64,000 nt of DNA. It comes from Anolis sagrei. Taxonomy: Eukaryota > Chordata > Lepidosauria > Squamata > Anolidae. Position 1 is the stretch's first letter, and every line of letters begins with the position of its first letter. Shown here in pieces: positions 37,059 to 48,989 of the stretch. Location of the stretch: assembly GCF_037176765.1 (NCBI RefSeq), contig NC_090023.1, forward strand, positions 155,041,663 through 155,105,662. The letters run 5' to 3'. The notes under the pieces were generated by a model that searched no databases, was not told the origin of the DNA, and saw only the letters and a program-made list of their open reading frames with translations. Both the position numbers and the translations under genes were made by a program.

Positions 37059-37400
37059 GGCCTCTTCACATAGCCCATGGGGCCATACTATTTTGCCGGC
37101 AGTCACTGGCAAAAGGGAAGGCATTATATGGTGGGGACAGGACAAGGCATGATGGTGCCCTCTCCCTGTCCTCATCATATGGTAGAAAAGGCAGCAAAGT
37201 GTGTTGCCCAGTCACCATTTTCCCAATCATTTGGGGAAATTGAGAGGAAAGTGTGTTTTTTTGTGTGTAGCTACCTGCATCATTTGAGGAAATGGAGAGG
37301 AAAGTGCAGGTAGCTCCATCGGAGCTACCCAAAAAACACCTTCCCCTCCATTGTGAAGCAGGGAGCATCTTGTCACACTTCTCCACATCAGGAGAAATGT
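37059..37400. mobile_element. Harbinger-like relative of 10928-11365, partial
   Basis: GGGCCTCTTCACATAGCC follows TAA at the left end, and inner stretches rich in GGTGCCCTCTCCCTGTCCTC resemble the reverse of the intron 1 element. The right end is not found. Confidence 0.4.
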
Positions 37401-37559
37401 GGGTGGGGGCAAGCCAGAATCATCATCTGATGACACTCAGCAGGCCCCATCAACAAACTGATGAACAGGACGAAAAAAGCTCTGTGTGTAGAAGTCCATA
37501 GTGAAGCAATCGCATCAGGTGGCTGAGAAAGCAAAAGCGACCACAACGAAAGCAGTCCC

Positions 37560-38710
37560 CTAACTGTTCTTTCTCCTATGCGTTCCTTCTAATCTGGGGG
37601 CCAAAATTGTGTTTGCCCCACAGCTTATTCTTAACTGCTAAACTCCCCTGCAGCTCTTAGATATAGTAGGGTATTCCATTACAATTCAGCAGGCAGCCCA
37701 TATATGTGAAATGAAGTCGTGGAATATCTTGGGCCTCAAGAAATATCTGGAAAATCCCAAATAAGCCTTTAAGGCCTGCTAAAAGTTTCTCTTAAACATC
37801 ACTATTACATTTTGTGCCTTGTACAGAATTTGAATAAGAACATAATCTGCTTCTACATTTAATACATTACTGATTTACCATATCTTGTGTAGCATCTAGT
37901 TTCTGATAATAGCATACTTTTAGCACAGATCAGGACAAAACGTGAACCATATACAAGAAGAAATATAATTTCTGGGAGTGGAAAATAACATGCACTCACT
38001 GAATGCAAATGGCACATTTTCTGATACGCATTGCATTTTTCTGGCCTCTCTTCACACTTCTCCCTGCAATTCTTATGAGAAATTATGTCTTTATATTCAG
38101 TAATTGGTGTTTCTAGAGTATAAAAAGACAACTTCAAATGTCTGACTGGGTGCTTTGATTGGATATTTACATGGAGCTGTGACAAACACCTGTAAAATAT
38201 AAGGCTGCTAGGTATATCCAATTGCGACATGGTGTTTCAAAAAATCTATTCCACATTTAATTTGTTTCTGAATTCTGTAGAAGCAGCATTGCAATTTCAT
38301 TTTACCTAAGCAATGATTAAAGGGAGTTGAGAGAGTTTGTGGGAGGAATACCACTATAGGCATTCCAGGGGACTCTTTTCAAAATCCTATAAACAAAGCC
38401 TTATATAGGCTGGGTCCATAGAGGCCTGGCCTGGATCCAGAAAGATCTGCATCCAGTGTTCATACACAGGATGTTTATTAAATGGTTTGGAAATTTTGTG
38501 GCCTTCCAAATGTTCATCCCTTATCAGCCCTTTCCTGCAGAAATAATGGTTAGGAATATTAGAAATTATAGCTCAGCACCTGGAGACTTCACAATTCCAA
38601 TCATGGGGTTTAAACTTTTACAGAAGCTTTGTATTTATTCTCAACAGTTTGGTTTCTGTAAAGACTTAGGTGTTGCGCTAAAAGACTAAGTTAAACTCTA
38701 TGCATTCTGT
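37560..38710. other. Intergenic, no gene
   Basis: The minus 123-codon frame at 37859-38230 has no recognisable domain. Nothing else seen. Confidence 0.4.
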
Positions 38711-38744
38711 GCGGGTACAAGACTCTTGCAACCAAATAGATCAA

Positions 38745-39375
38745 AATGGTTATATCATTTGATAAACGGTTTGGGACCCGCCTACCTGCATGACCGCATC
38801 TCTATGTACGAACCCACATGATCTCTTCGATCATCCGGAGAGGCCCTACTCACGCTCCCACCTCCATCGCAGGTGCGATTGGTGGGGACGAGGGAGAGGG
38901 CTTTCTCGGTGGTGGCCCCTCGACTCTGGAACTCACTCCCCAAGGACATCAGGCATGCCCCAACTCTGGCAGTCTTTAGGAGGTGCCTGAAAACATGGTT
39001 GTTCCCGTGTGCCTTCCCAGAATAAGGAATCTCCCAGCAATATGTCCGTAAATGCACTTTATTAATGATCTAGAATTGTCTGCATGCCCCATTCCTCTCT
39101 GAAAACTCTATCCTAGTCATATTTCACCTATTCATGCTCAGTGTTATCTTTAAAATTTTAATTATTACATTTGGCCCAGCCATAGGTTTTTTAAACATCA
39201 TTGTGTTACTGTTAATGTTTATTGCTTATTTTTTGTTATGAGTTTTATTTTATTGTTTGTATTACTGTTGTTATTGTTTTTATTACTGATGTATTATGGG
39301 CTCAGCCTCATGTAAGCCGCACCAAGTCCCTTGGGGAGATGGTAGCAGGGTATAAATAAAGTATTATTATTATTA
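38745..39375 (+). mobile_element. CR1/L2-type LINE 3' end
   Basis: RT-tail codons ([32 protein letters not shown]) and a 3' UTR ending GGTATAAATAAAGTATTATT. Same subfamily as 44703-45296 by its CACCAAGTCCCTTGGGGAGA motif. Confidence 0.8.
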
Positions 39376-39599
39376 TATGTCACTTTGAGATATAATGTGC
39401 CACTCCTGCACTCTAGCACGAGTGGATGAGGACTAACCCTTTGCATGAAGAATGACCTCATACCTTCCAGCTTTCGAACAGCTTCGTAAAGTCCATAATT
39501 TAAATGTAACTAGGGAGAGCCAGTATAGTGGCTTGAGAATTCGACTATGGATCTCATCCCATTGATGAGGTTCTGCAGAGAGATTTGCCAGCCTCCATG

Positions 39600-39900
39600 T
39601 CAAATCAGTGGGGCAATCCCAGTGCCCCGCCTCTCCCACAGTGATACTTCCCCATCACATGGGGAAGCATCACCATGTGGTTTCTCCCTGCATTGACCCT
39701 GTTGTTCCATATGGAACATGGGAAGCCTCCCGTGTTCTGGACACAACATCATAGAACACTTGTGCCACAGTTATTGTATGGAGCCCTGCCAGAAGTGACC
39801 GTGAATTGTGTGACGGGCAGTGTGGGGATCCATAAAACAGCTGTGCTGCAAGCGACAACCATGTGACGAATTCATGTGACTTAGGAGACCAGGATGCTAA
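39600..39900 (-). repeat. Dispersed repeat (GGGAGGCTTCCCATGTT family)
   Basis: Reverse-strand match to the repeat at 1862-2060, including ACATGGGAAGCCTCCC and GGGGAAGCATCAC. Confidence 0.4.
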
Positions 39901-40612
39901 TGCCTGCTCAGCTACAGAAACTCACTAGGTGAGCAAGTCATATACTTTCAGCCTCAGAACTTCCTTAAAGTTATGACATGTGTCTCTGACATACAACCTA
40001 GTCATCAAAATAATCACCAACCCTACAACTGGGAGACCTGTTCCTTAGCTATTTTTCTTCTTTCTAGCATCTTGCCCATAAATTCATGGCTGTCTACAAA
40101 ATGAGATAATAAGACAGTCCTCATGTTGGCAATGCCTTGTTTTATGATTCCTTCAGACTGAGATAGCTGTCCTACCATGAGGAACTGCCAACCTGAGTAT
40201 AATTTCTGGTAACCTTGAAGGTTTGCTCATTATTTTTGACACTTTTGTTGCCTGACTCTGGATTTTGGTTCTTTCTCTTATGGAGCAGCAAAACTTTCTT
40301 TCCATGTACTGCTCCCATAATGAGATGTTTACAGATGTGTGCGTTACTGGAGTATCTGGATTACTCATGTAATACACAGTGCTCCACTTGTTATCTTAAC
40401 CTGAATCCACCCTTAAAACTCCTTTTACCCTCCCTCCTAAAAATCAAGGTTATAGTACATTGTAGAATTAGGATTGTTTAACACCACATTAACTGCCATG
40501 GTTCAATGCTATGGAAGCCTGGAAGCTGTAGTCTGGTGAGGTACTAGCATTTTTGCTCAGAGGAGACTAAAGAGTTCATAAAACTACAATTCCCAGGATT
40601 CCATGGCAATGA
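39901..40612. other. Intergenic with a MITE remnant
   Basis: 40480-40605 shows TTAACACCACATTAACTGCC and CAATTCCCAGGATTCCATGG, like the inner part of the MITE at 57165. The rest is unrecognised. Confidence 0.35.

Positions 40613-40655
<43 letters not shown>
40613..40655 (+). repeat. (AAT)n microsatellite
   Basis: About 14 AAT units at a LINE 3' end. They give poly-Asn and poly-Tyr open frames that are not genes. Confidence 0.9.
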
Positions 40656-40657
<2 letters not shown>

Positions 40658-40715
40658 TTTATTTATCCCACCACCATCTTCCCAAGGGGACTTGGGGCAG
40701 CTTACAAGGCACTCC
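40613..40715 (-). mobile_element. CR1/L2-type LINE 3' end with (AAT)n tail
   Basis: About 43 bp of AAT repeat, then ATCTTCCCAAGGGGACTTGG, the reversed LINE 3' motif. Confidence 0.7.
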
Positions 40716-40795
40716 AAGGTGCAGCATTCCTCCCCATCCCATGGGAGGAAGCATCGCTGCCCTGCTTCCCCCTGCACTATCCTCAGTTTTTCATT

Positions 40796-41172
40796 TATTT
40801 ATTTATTTATTTGCGACATTTATATTTTATTTATTTATTTATTTGGGGTTCTTTTACCCCGCCCTTCTCACCCCGAAGGGGACCCAGGGCGGCTTACACA
40901 GTAAAGGCACGATTAGATGCCTGCATCACAACAATCATCACAAATTACAATAAATTCACAATTACCAACAGCTTCATGCATAATTCAATAAAATCAATAA
41001 AATCAATACAAACCTAATTCCTCCCTTACATTGTCAGTGTTTGCTGTCTCATAGATCTGCTTTGAATACCATTTCGTCAATCCTGCTGGTCTTTAATTGC
41101 CTGGTTGCCCAAAGGCCTGGTCCCATAACCAAGTCTTCACCCTCCTCCTGAAGGAGGGTGCCACCTTTCTCA
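40796..41172 (-). mobile_element. CR1/L2-type LINE 3' end, with a second short copy abutting
   Basis: (ATTT)n then ACCCCGCCCTTCTCACCCCG and the reversed 3' UTR. At about 41173 a second 3' end begins (ATCCCGAAGGGGACTCAGAG), followed by A/T-rich repeat to about 41380. Confidence 0.7.
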
Positions 41173-41389
41173 TCCCGAAGGGGACTCAGAGTGGCTTACA
41201 AGTAAAAAGTAAATACAATATATTATATTATTATCATAGCACAATATTAATATTATATATTACATTGTACTATAACATTATACTGTAATATTATTAGTAA
41301 TGTTACATTTAATATAAAATATTTAATTATAATATCATATTATTATTATTATTATTAGTAGTAGTAGTAGTAGTAGTAGTTGTATATTG

Positions 41390-41789
41390 TGGGTTGTAGG
41401 TTTTTCCGGGCTATGTGGCCTCAGAGGTAGTGAGGTCTGTTGGAAGTAGGAAAATGGGTTTATATATCTGTGGAATGACCAGGGTGGGACAAAGGACTTT
41501 TGTCTGCTGGAGCTAGGTGTGAATGTTTCAACTGACCACCTTGATTAGCATATAATGGCTTGGAAGTGCCTGAGGGGAATCTTTTGTTGAGAGTAATTTG
41601 ATGTGCCTGATTGTTTACTCTCTGTTGTTTTGTTGTTGTAATTTTTAATACTGGTAGCCAGATTTTGTTCATTTTCATGGTTTCTTCCTTTCTGTTAAAA
41701 TTGTCCACATGCTTGTGGATTTCAATGGCTTCTCTGTGTAGTCTGACATGGTGGTTGTGAGAATGGTCCAACATTTCTGTGTTATAGTA
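41390..41789 (-). mobile_element. Penelope-like element, 3' end with endonuclease coding tail
   Basis: The minus strand encodes HREAIEIHKHVDNFNRKEE and MNKIWLPVL, recognisable as the C-terminal region of the Penelope GIY-YIG endonuclease. It is followed by the end sequence shared with the palindromes at 1534 and 22856. GTATATTG flanks it at 41382-41389 and 41790-41797. A heavily 5'-truncated relic. Confidence 0.75.
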
Positions 41790-41821
41790 GTATATTGTAT
41801 TTTTTACTTACTGAATGAGTA

Positions 41822-42364
41822 CACGGGAAACCTCCTGTGTTCTCAGGGCTCCATCCTAGGATGCTTCCAATGGAAGTAGCCTGGTGTTATGTGATGGGCT
41901 CCTCCGGTCTGTATCCAGGAAGCATCCTGGGATAGAGTCCAGGCCTTGTGTGATGAGATCCTTAAGGTCAGTGCCTGCTTTCAATCCTGTGGTTGCCTCC
42001 TGCAGGATTCTGAAGCTTGTAGTTTTAGGGAAGAGCTTTTATTCTTCTAAGCCAGACAAGACCTGGACCTCACTAAACAACAAGCCCAAGAATTCTACAT
42101 GAATGTTTAAAGTGGGATGAAGGATAGTGCACCAAGGAAAATCTTGTCTGATCTTGTAAATTAAGCAGGATTCGTGCTAATTAATATTTGGTTTAGGTTA
42201 TATTTCAGGTAAAAGCATTGGAAAAAATCACTTTGTTGGGCCCCATTCGACAACAGCTGTTGCCTCTCTTCCCTCTCTCTTCCCCCTACCTCTGGGTTGG
42301 GTTTCTTACGCACCTCCCAAGTCCTCCCTTTGGCTGCAGTAGCAGTCTAACCTTGGGGCAGGGA
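41822..42364. other. Intergenic, repeat-like, no gene
   Basis: 41822-41960 resembles the dispersed repeat at 1862. The remainder holds nothing recognised. Confidence 0.35.
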
Positions 42365-42666
42365 CGGGGCGGCTCAACCCATTATGCAAAGTAAGCATTT
42401 GCAGTATAGTTGATTTTGCCCAGGGGCGCTCTTGAGGCACTATTGGGGGAAAATAGACCTTGACATATGCAAGTTGTAGTTACTGGGATGTATAGTTCAC
42501 CTACAATCAAAGAGCATTCTGAACTCCACCAATGATGGAATTGAACCAAAATAGAACACAGAACTCCCACGACGAACAGAAAATATATATCAGTGATTGG
42601 TTTGGGGGGGGGGGGGCACCAAAATACTGTTTGCTTACCGCTGAAAATTACCTAGGGCCACCTCTG
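42365..42666. mobile_element. hAT-like short element
   Basis: CGGGGCGGCTC and GGGCCACCTCTG ends with exact duplication GGCAGGGA (42357-42364 and 42667-42674). Inverted relative of 27999-28283; the inner block TAGTTCACCTACAATCAAAG is shared with 62655-63676. Confidence 0.75.
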
Positions 42667-42674
42667 GGCAGGGA

Positions 42675-43579
42675 TGCAGAAAATATTTTAAAAGCAAGTA
42701 GCTTTCTTCTCTGTGTCTTTTCTTTCTTTCTTGTCAGAGATTGGAATTTCTATGTGTATGGGATGGCTCTGGGACATCTGTTTTTCACAGGAGCCTTGAG
42801 CATTGAGCATATAGACTTCTCTACACTTCTCCCTCTTCTCCCCCTACCCCAAATTAAGCTTCTGGTAGAGTGGGACTCTTTGAGGAAGAGGCTTGGCAGC
42901 ACTGGACATGTGACCAGCCCTTCTTTCTCCCATCCCTCATTTACTATGTACATGGATATACAGCTATTCCAAAACCCCGGGGTGGGGGACGACACTTTGG
43001 TTCCAAGAATTTTGAATGAGAGAGACTCAACCTGTACCTAATTCTTTGAGAGAGATACAAAATATAACTGCTGAATACATGCATGCTAAAGTTGCTGTCT
43101 CTAACATCACTCATGTGCTTTCCAGCCTCTCTAACTAGGAGCAGTAATTGGACTGAAATCTATTGTGCAGGAGACACCCGTTATCATCTGAATTGTTATC
43201 TTGCATTCTCACATCCTGCAGCCTAGATTGTTTTTTTTTAAAAAAAAGTTTCACAGAGCCCTTGCCAGAATTTTTGTAGTAATTGAAGTCTTTCTTCCTT
43301 ACTGTAAACCTTTATTGCAGGCTCTACTTATTCTATTTAAATTTGCTCTTGCTCTTGTCTTTCTATACTCTGGCTGAAAAATACAAAGCTGACTCACAAA
43401 TATTGGGTCCTTTGTCTTTTAAAAATTAAATCCAACCAGTAGTAGTTGGTGTAATATTTGACATTTAAAATAACTTTAAAATTCTAGACTAGCAATGATT
43501 TTTTGCAACAGAGGATCACAAAAAGTAAACACCTGAAAGGGAGAAATGGGTTTAGCTACAGCAGGATAAAATGAGGACT
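42675..43579. other. Intergenic, no gene
   Basis: The 169-codon plus frame at 42532-43041 starts inside the hAT-like element and shows no domain. Nothing else seen. Confidence 0.45.
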
Positions 43580-43584
43580 GTTTC

Positions 43585-44344
43585 TGTGCTGGTACGGCTG
43601 TACCAGGAGCTCCAACTTTATTTGCTTTGTATTAAATGTTTGCTTGCAGTCCAAGGTTTCAAGGACTCTGCAGAAGGTGGCTTCCTTTGGTTGCAGTCAT
43701 AGGGCAAGTCACCTGTCCATCATCGTTAAGTTTTGGTTCCGCTCCTTGCTCAGGGCAATTGGGAAGGGAAGGGAGCCATTTTTTAGTCAGTCTCAGCAAG
43801 GAAAGCTAATGTACAGGATGTGTGCAAGCTTCCCCTGTACAAAAGCTTCAACCCTTAAGACTTTCCGGGGGGAAACAGTCTTAAGAGTCTTCAAAGATTT
43901 CCAGGAAAATAGCCCTAAAGACCAAAGAACTCCAGCTGGAGAATATCTAAACCTTTACTGGTAGGTCCACTCGGTGCTTTGAGACGCAGTTCGACCCAGT
44001 AGCGGAGCCCACATCAGTAAGGGTTAGATTACAGTCAGCCTGGGAGAAGTTAAAAAGGGGATTTTCCTTTAAAGTAAAGAAGAAGTTATTGAAGACAGTT
44101 GCCTGTCCTTCGTGGGCAAGATTAGGAAGTCACCAGTTGCATAAAGCCTGGAAGCATTTGTTTAGCTTTATTGAAGACAAGAGAAGTTCCTGTTTGATTG
44201 TTCATTAATAAAAGACTTTGCTATACTTCACAAGCCATCTAAAGATCATTTGTGGTGGAAAACCTCTGAGAACTTCTCCTTGGGCAAAGGTTGCACGTCC
44301 TGTTCTAAAGGAAATTCTTTACAGGCCCAGCGCGTGACAGAACA
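43585..44344 (+). mobile_element. Solo LTR, copy 3
   Basis: Same family and orientation as 5204 and 7150. Duplication GTTTC at 43580-43584 and 44345-44349. AATAAA at 44207-44212. Confidence 0.85.
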
Positions 44345-44489
44345 GTTTCCCTCTCAAATACAAATTCTTCACAAAGTGTCCTTCAGTCCTCAAATTTCTA
44401 GCATTTCAGATAGTGAAATATTCAAAATTTCTTATTCCTAGAACTGTGACATTTTTTGTGTTAATAGTCCCTTGGGGAATTTGAAGCAA

Positions 44490-44640
44490 AGCAAGCACCA
44501 TGGGGGTGTTAACTATATGAAATTAATTATACTTTTAAAATGTACTTATTCTGACTTTCAAACAAATTCATCTTAAGAACAAACCTACAGAACCTATCTT
44601 GTTGGTAACTTGGGGACTGTCTATATATGGAAAACACCAT
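44490..44640 (+). repeat. Fragment of the repeat seen at 54700-55290
   Basis: Shares TTTTAAAATGTACTTATTCT and GAACAAACCTACAGAACC with the copy near 55210-55270. Confidence 0.45.
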
Positions 44641-44702
44641 TTAGGTACATCATCAGTTATTGGTTTTGAAGATTTTTTGTTGTTGTTTATTCTTTCAGTC
44701 AC

Positions 44703-44704
44703 TC

Positions 44705-44742
<38 letters not shown>
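44703..44742 (+). repeat. (AAT)n microsatellite
   Basis: About 13 units, again the tail of a minus-strand CR1 copy. Confidence 0.9.
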
Positions 44743-44746
<4 letters not shown>

Positions 44747-45296
44747 TATTTGTACCCCGCTACCATCTCCCCAAGGGACTCGGTGCGGCTTACATGAGGC
44801 CAAGCCCACAACACATCAATAAACAAAAGCAATAACAATAAATCAATACAAAACAGTTGAAATAAACTCAAAAACAAAAAATACACAATTAGCAATAAAC
44901 GATAACAATATCAAAAACATACAGTATTTAAAAACCAATGGCCAGGCCAAATTTAAAATTCAAATTTAAAATTTAAAAAAGTGCTGGGCATGAACAAGAT
45001 AAGGCAAATTAGGATCGGGTTTTTGGAGAAAGATGAGGGTGCGCAGTCAGTATTAAAGTGCATTATGAGGGCATATTGCTGAGAGATTCTCCTTATTCTG
45101 GGAAGGCACATTGGAACAACCACGTTTTCAGGCTCCTCCTAAACACTGCCAACGTTGGGGCATGTCTGATGTCCTTAGGGAGTGAATTCCAGAGTTGAGA
45201 GGCCACCACCAAGAAGGCCCTCTCCCTCATCCCCACCAATTGCTCCTGCGATGGACATGGGAGTGTGAGCAGGGCCTCTCCAGATGATCAAAGAGG
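44703..45296 (-). mobile_element. CR1/L2-type LINE 3' end with (AAT)n tail
   Basis: (ATA)n, then CCAAGGGACTCGGTGCGGCT, 3' UTR and RT-tail remnants to GGCCTCTCCAGATGATC. It abuts a BovB piece at about 45297. Confidence 0.8.
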
Positions 45297-45575
45297 TGAC
45301 CTCATGGCCCAGCCCACGCCAAAGCTCCCTGTCGGCTTTGGCCACCCACAGCTTCTTCAAGGTCAAGCCAGTCACTTCAAGGATACCATCCATCCATCTT
45401 GCCCTTGGTCAATCCTGCTTCCTTTTTTCTTCCATTTTCCCAAGCATCATTCTCTTCTCCAAACTTTCCTGTCTTCTCATGATGTGGCCAAAGTACTTCA
45501 CCTTTCCCTCTAATATCCTTCCCTCCAGTGAGCGGTCAGGCATTATTTCCTGGAGTATGGACCAGTTTGTTTTGC
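45297..45575 (-). mobile_element. BovB/RTE LINE fragment
   Basis: The minus strand translates to pieces such as KVKYFGHIMRRQESLEK, RARWMDGILEVTGLTLKKLW and ADRELWRGLGHEV, the C-terminal region of BovB-type reverse transcriptase proteins. Confidence 0.75.
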
Positions 45576-46732
45576 TACCTCACTAATGTGGAAAGGACCA
45601 TGTGTTTGAACAGAATAAGATGATAGAATTTTCGGAGCCATATAAATGTATTGCTTTTGTATCCATTGTATACGAGCCCAGAGTGAACATCTTGCATGTA
45701 CTTCAAGGAGGGAACATATTGAACTCCGGGGATCCTGTAACAACATTCTGTAGGCTAAAATCCTATTACTCTGTGAAGAGAAATATAATCATAACTGGTA
45801 AAATTGGTGAAATTGCTAATTGTCAATTGCTGGCAGGTTGCTCTTTCTAAAGAATCTCAGGGTGGGAATAATAGAGGGCACTTGATTCATTCGGTGATGT
45901 GCTGTTTTTTCCAAGAATGCTATCAGCATGACTCAGATGTGTGTGGAACACTTTGCTGCCTGATAGCACAGTTCTTTCTTCTCCCTTTCCTCTTTCTCTT
46001 CCTTTGAACATATCTTTAAATGACACAAAGGTTGGATGTTGTTTTCTTTTCCCAAGCATAAGGCTTTATGAGGAATCCCAGCTGGTCATTTAATTTTGTA
46101 TTAACTATACACTGGCTGCACACAAGGTGCTAATGGAACTTTTGTATAAGTTTTGTTTAATCAGTTTGTAAATATGAGCGGTGGGATATAAGAATGGCTG
46201 GTGTATCTCTTGGCTAAAGCACAGAACAGAACTGAGATCAAGTCTGATTTTTCTTATGTCTCTGGATAGTTAGGAAGCTTGCTCCTTCAACTACAAGGCT
46301 CATGATAAAATCAAGGAAATAGCCTGAGAGGTCTACCAGACACTATCCATATTAGTATAAAAAAGTAAAATCAAATAAAATCCTACATAATACATGATTT
46401 TAGAAAAGTTCTGTTATGCTTGTAGATGTACAAATAAAACTTCTGTGGGTAATCTTAATATGCAGTCGGGTTCATGTGGTTGTAGATCAGGAGTTTCTTC
46501 ACAATACAGGTTAGGCATCTCTTATCCAGAATTCTGAAATCCAAAATATTGGTACTCCAGAAGCTATCCAAGATATGTAGAATTCAAGCCTTGACAAATT
46601 ACATTATCATGTGAAACTGAATATGTTGCAAACCTGCTCCACCTTTTTGGAAGCAAAAATATAACCAGTCACCCAGAGTGGCTGGTACTCTCATATTGGC
46701 AGTTTTAGTCTGAACTTTCAAGGACTATCCAT
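45576..46732. other. Intergenic, no gene
   Basis: 46503-46600 (GTTAGGCATCTCTTATCC) resembles a widespread DNA-transposon end. The rest is unrecognised. Confidence 0.4.
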
Positions 46733-46900
46733 TTATTTATTTATTTATGTATTTCCTCTATTTATACCCTGCTCTTCTTACCCCGAGGGGGACTCAGAAT
46801 GACATAGATTGGCCACTTCAGTGCCACATATAAAATACAACACATTAAATATCAACAAAAACATATACATGCATAAACTTAAAAACTGTTAAAAGCATAT
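46733..46900 (-). mobile_element. CR1/L2-type LINE 3' UTR fragment
   Basis: (ATTT)n followed by ACCCTGCTCTTCTTACCCCG and AGGGGGACTCAGAATG, the reversed LINE end. Confidence 0.65.
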
Positions 46901-48045
46901 ACATTAATGGATTCAGTACATCAGAAAGCCTTTAAATTTGGGGCTACAGGTCCCTGTATAAACAAGTTTTATTTTGGAGACTTCTGGGATATTTCCCTAT
47001 CCCAAAGTAATATCAGGAAATCCCCATTTATTACCAAGTACTTTTCAGATCATTTGAAATTACCTCAGTGTTTTCCAAAATGGAATCTACCTTTCTGTGG
47101 ATGTTGCCCTGGAACTAACTTAGATGGCTGCCACCATGAAACTTTTTTTTAAAACCCAGGTTCAATAGAGATCAAGGGAGGCAAGAAAGACCTTGTATAC
47201 CATTCATGTCAAACCAAACCAAACCAGAAAGTCTCAGTATTTCCAAAGACATTTTCTCTTTTTGGATGGCCATTTGTCTTGTTAAAAAGTAATCTACTAC
47301 CATATAATTTTTTACGGATCTATGACTGATTGCCCCTTAGAGTGTCGAATTTAAAGTATGGACCGCGGTTAAGGAGGGTCCTGCCAGGTGAATACTTACA
47401 TTAACGCTGAAAGTTTCAGACTGAATGACACACTCACCAGATCTGAAGACAGAAACAGAGGCTTTTAATTGTGATCTGGACATAAAAGGACGCATGTAAG
47501 GCTCATACCAAAACTACAAGCATAACCATACTGTTGTGTGTAAACATTTTTATACAGTAAACACCTCATTCACTAACATTGTCTGAGTTTAACTTTCTTG
47601 CCCCAGTTTGTGATTGGCTGAATGCAGGAGCTGGTTGGGTGTGCCTCTGCTCCTGATTGGTCAGGAGGAGGAACTAGATCAGCTTGTCCCCTCGTTGATA
47701 GGAGCCTTGATGATGTGGCCAGGGATCTCCTCCTTGCTGGGCAAGGAAGCCCAGGATTCGCAATCAGCCATCTGAAGGAGTTACCCTAGGTGGAGGGAGT
47801 TCTCCAGGAAATCCAGTCCATATTTGGAGAGCTTAAGTCCTTGATCCTAGGACAATGGTCATCTAGGTATAACAATAATGGGATTATGGAGATGAAGAGT
47901 CTAGGATACCAGAGTCCAAATGACATGATTTCCTGGTCCAGCCCCAGAAATGGTGGAATAAAGGAAAAATCCAAAAATGTATCTTGGGCAATGAGTGTCT
48001 CCTTGATTTGAGCCTTGCCCAGCGATAGCTGGGCACCTGAGGACC

Positions 48046-48190
48046 CTTCCACACAGTCATATAACCCAGAATATCAAAGCAGAAAATCCCACAATATCTG
48101 CTTTGAACTGGGATATCTCAGTCCACACTGCCATATGTTTAAGTTCAAAGCAGATAATGTGGGATTTTGTTCAGCTGTATGGAAGGGGAC
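48046..48190. mobile_element. Palindromic MITE
   Basis: GACCCTTCCACACAG and CTGTATGGAAGGGGAC form the ends. Inner AAAATCCCACAATATCTGCT is mirrored by AGCAGATAATGTGGGATTTT. Confidence 0.6.
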
Positions 48191-48650
48191 TGAGCATAAT
48201 GGCCAGATAGTTCCTGTCCAGGCTGTGCTCTCCAATTGAGGAACAACTTGACATTCCTGGGGACAGCCAAATCTGGCTTCTTGGAAACCAGGCAGAAATA
48301 CAGCTTGTCCTTTTCTTGATTTTCCTTATTATATAAAACATATTTCATAAAAGAGATAGAGAGGGGAAGTAAGGTAAATCATGTTAGTTATATTCTATTG
48401 AAGAGGTTATACATTGTCCTTTTTTCTGAGTCGAGTCCAACTCATGCACGTGTACGGATCAACAGATGTACTTATGATTAATTAACATTTGATGGCCTTC
48501 TTTGTTCATGGAATAACCCATCCCAAAGATCCAGGAAATTCCTCCGGGAAGTCAATGTGGGTTGAAGACCCCTGTGGCTTGCTCAGGCAGAAATCATATT
48601 TGGTTAATATACTTTTGATTGCCTGTGATATGGGGAGGGATTGGGTAAGG

Positions 48651-48989
48651 CAGGGGTCCACAAACTTTTTAAGCAGAGGGCCAGGTCACAGTCCCTCAAA
48701 CTGTTGGAGGGCCGGATTATGATTTGAAAAATAAAACATGAATTCCTGTGCATGCTGCACATATCTTATTTGTAGTGTAATAAACACTTAAAAACAATAT
48801 AATAATTAAAAAGAGGAACAATGTTAACAAATATAAACTTATTAGTATCTCAGTGGGAAATGTGGGCCTGCTTTTGGCTGATGAGATAGGATTGTTGTTG
48901 TTGTTATGTGCTTTTAAGTCATTTCAGACTTAGGTTGACCCTGAGCGAGGGCCGCATCCAGCCCCCGGGCCTTAGTTTGAGGACCCCTG
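48651..48989. mobile_element. Complete non-autonomous hAT element
   Basis: TIRs CAGGGGTCCACAAACT and AGTTTGAGGACCCCTG with the exact 8-bp duplication GGGTAAGG (48643-48650 and 48990-48997). 339 bp, no transposase. Confidence 0.85.

Noticed and set aside
42532-43041. 169-codon plus-strand open frame
   Set aside because: Starts inside a hAT-like element and continues into unrelated sequence; no signal peptide, domain or splice context.
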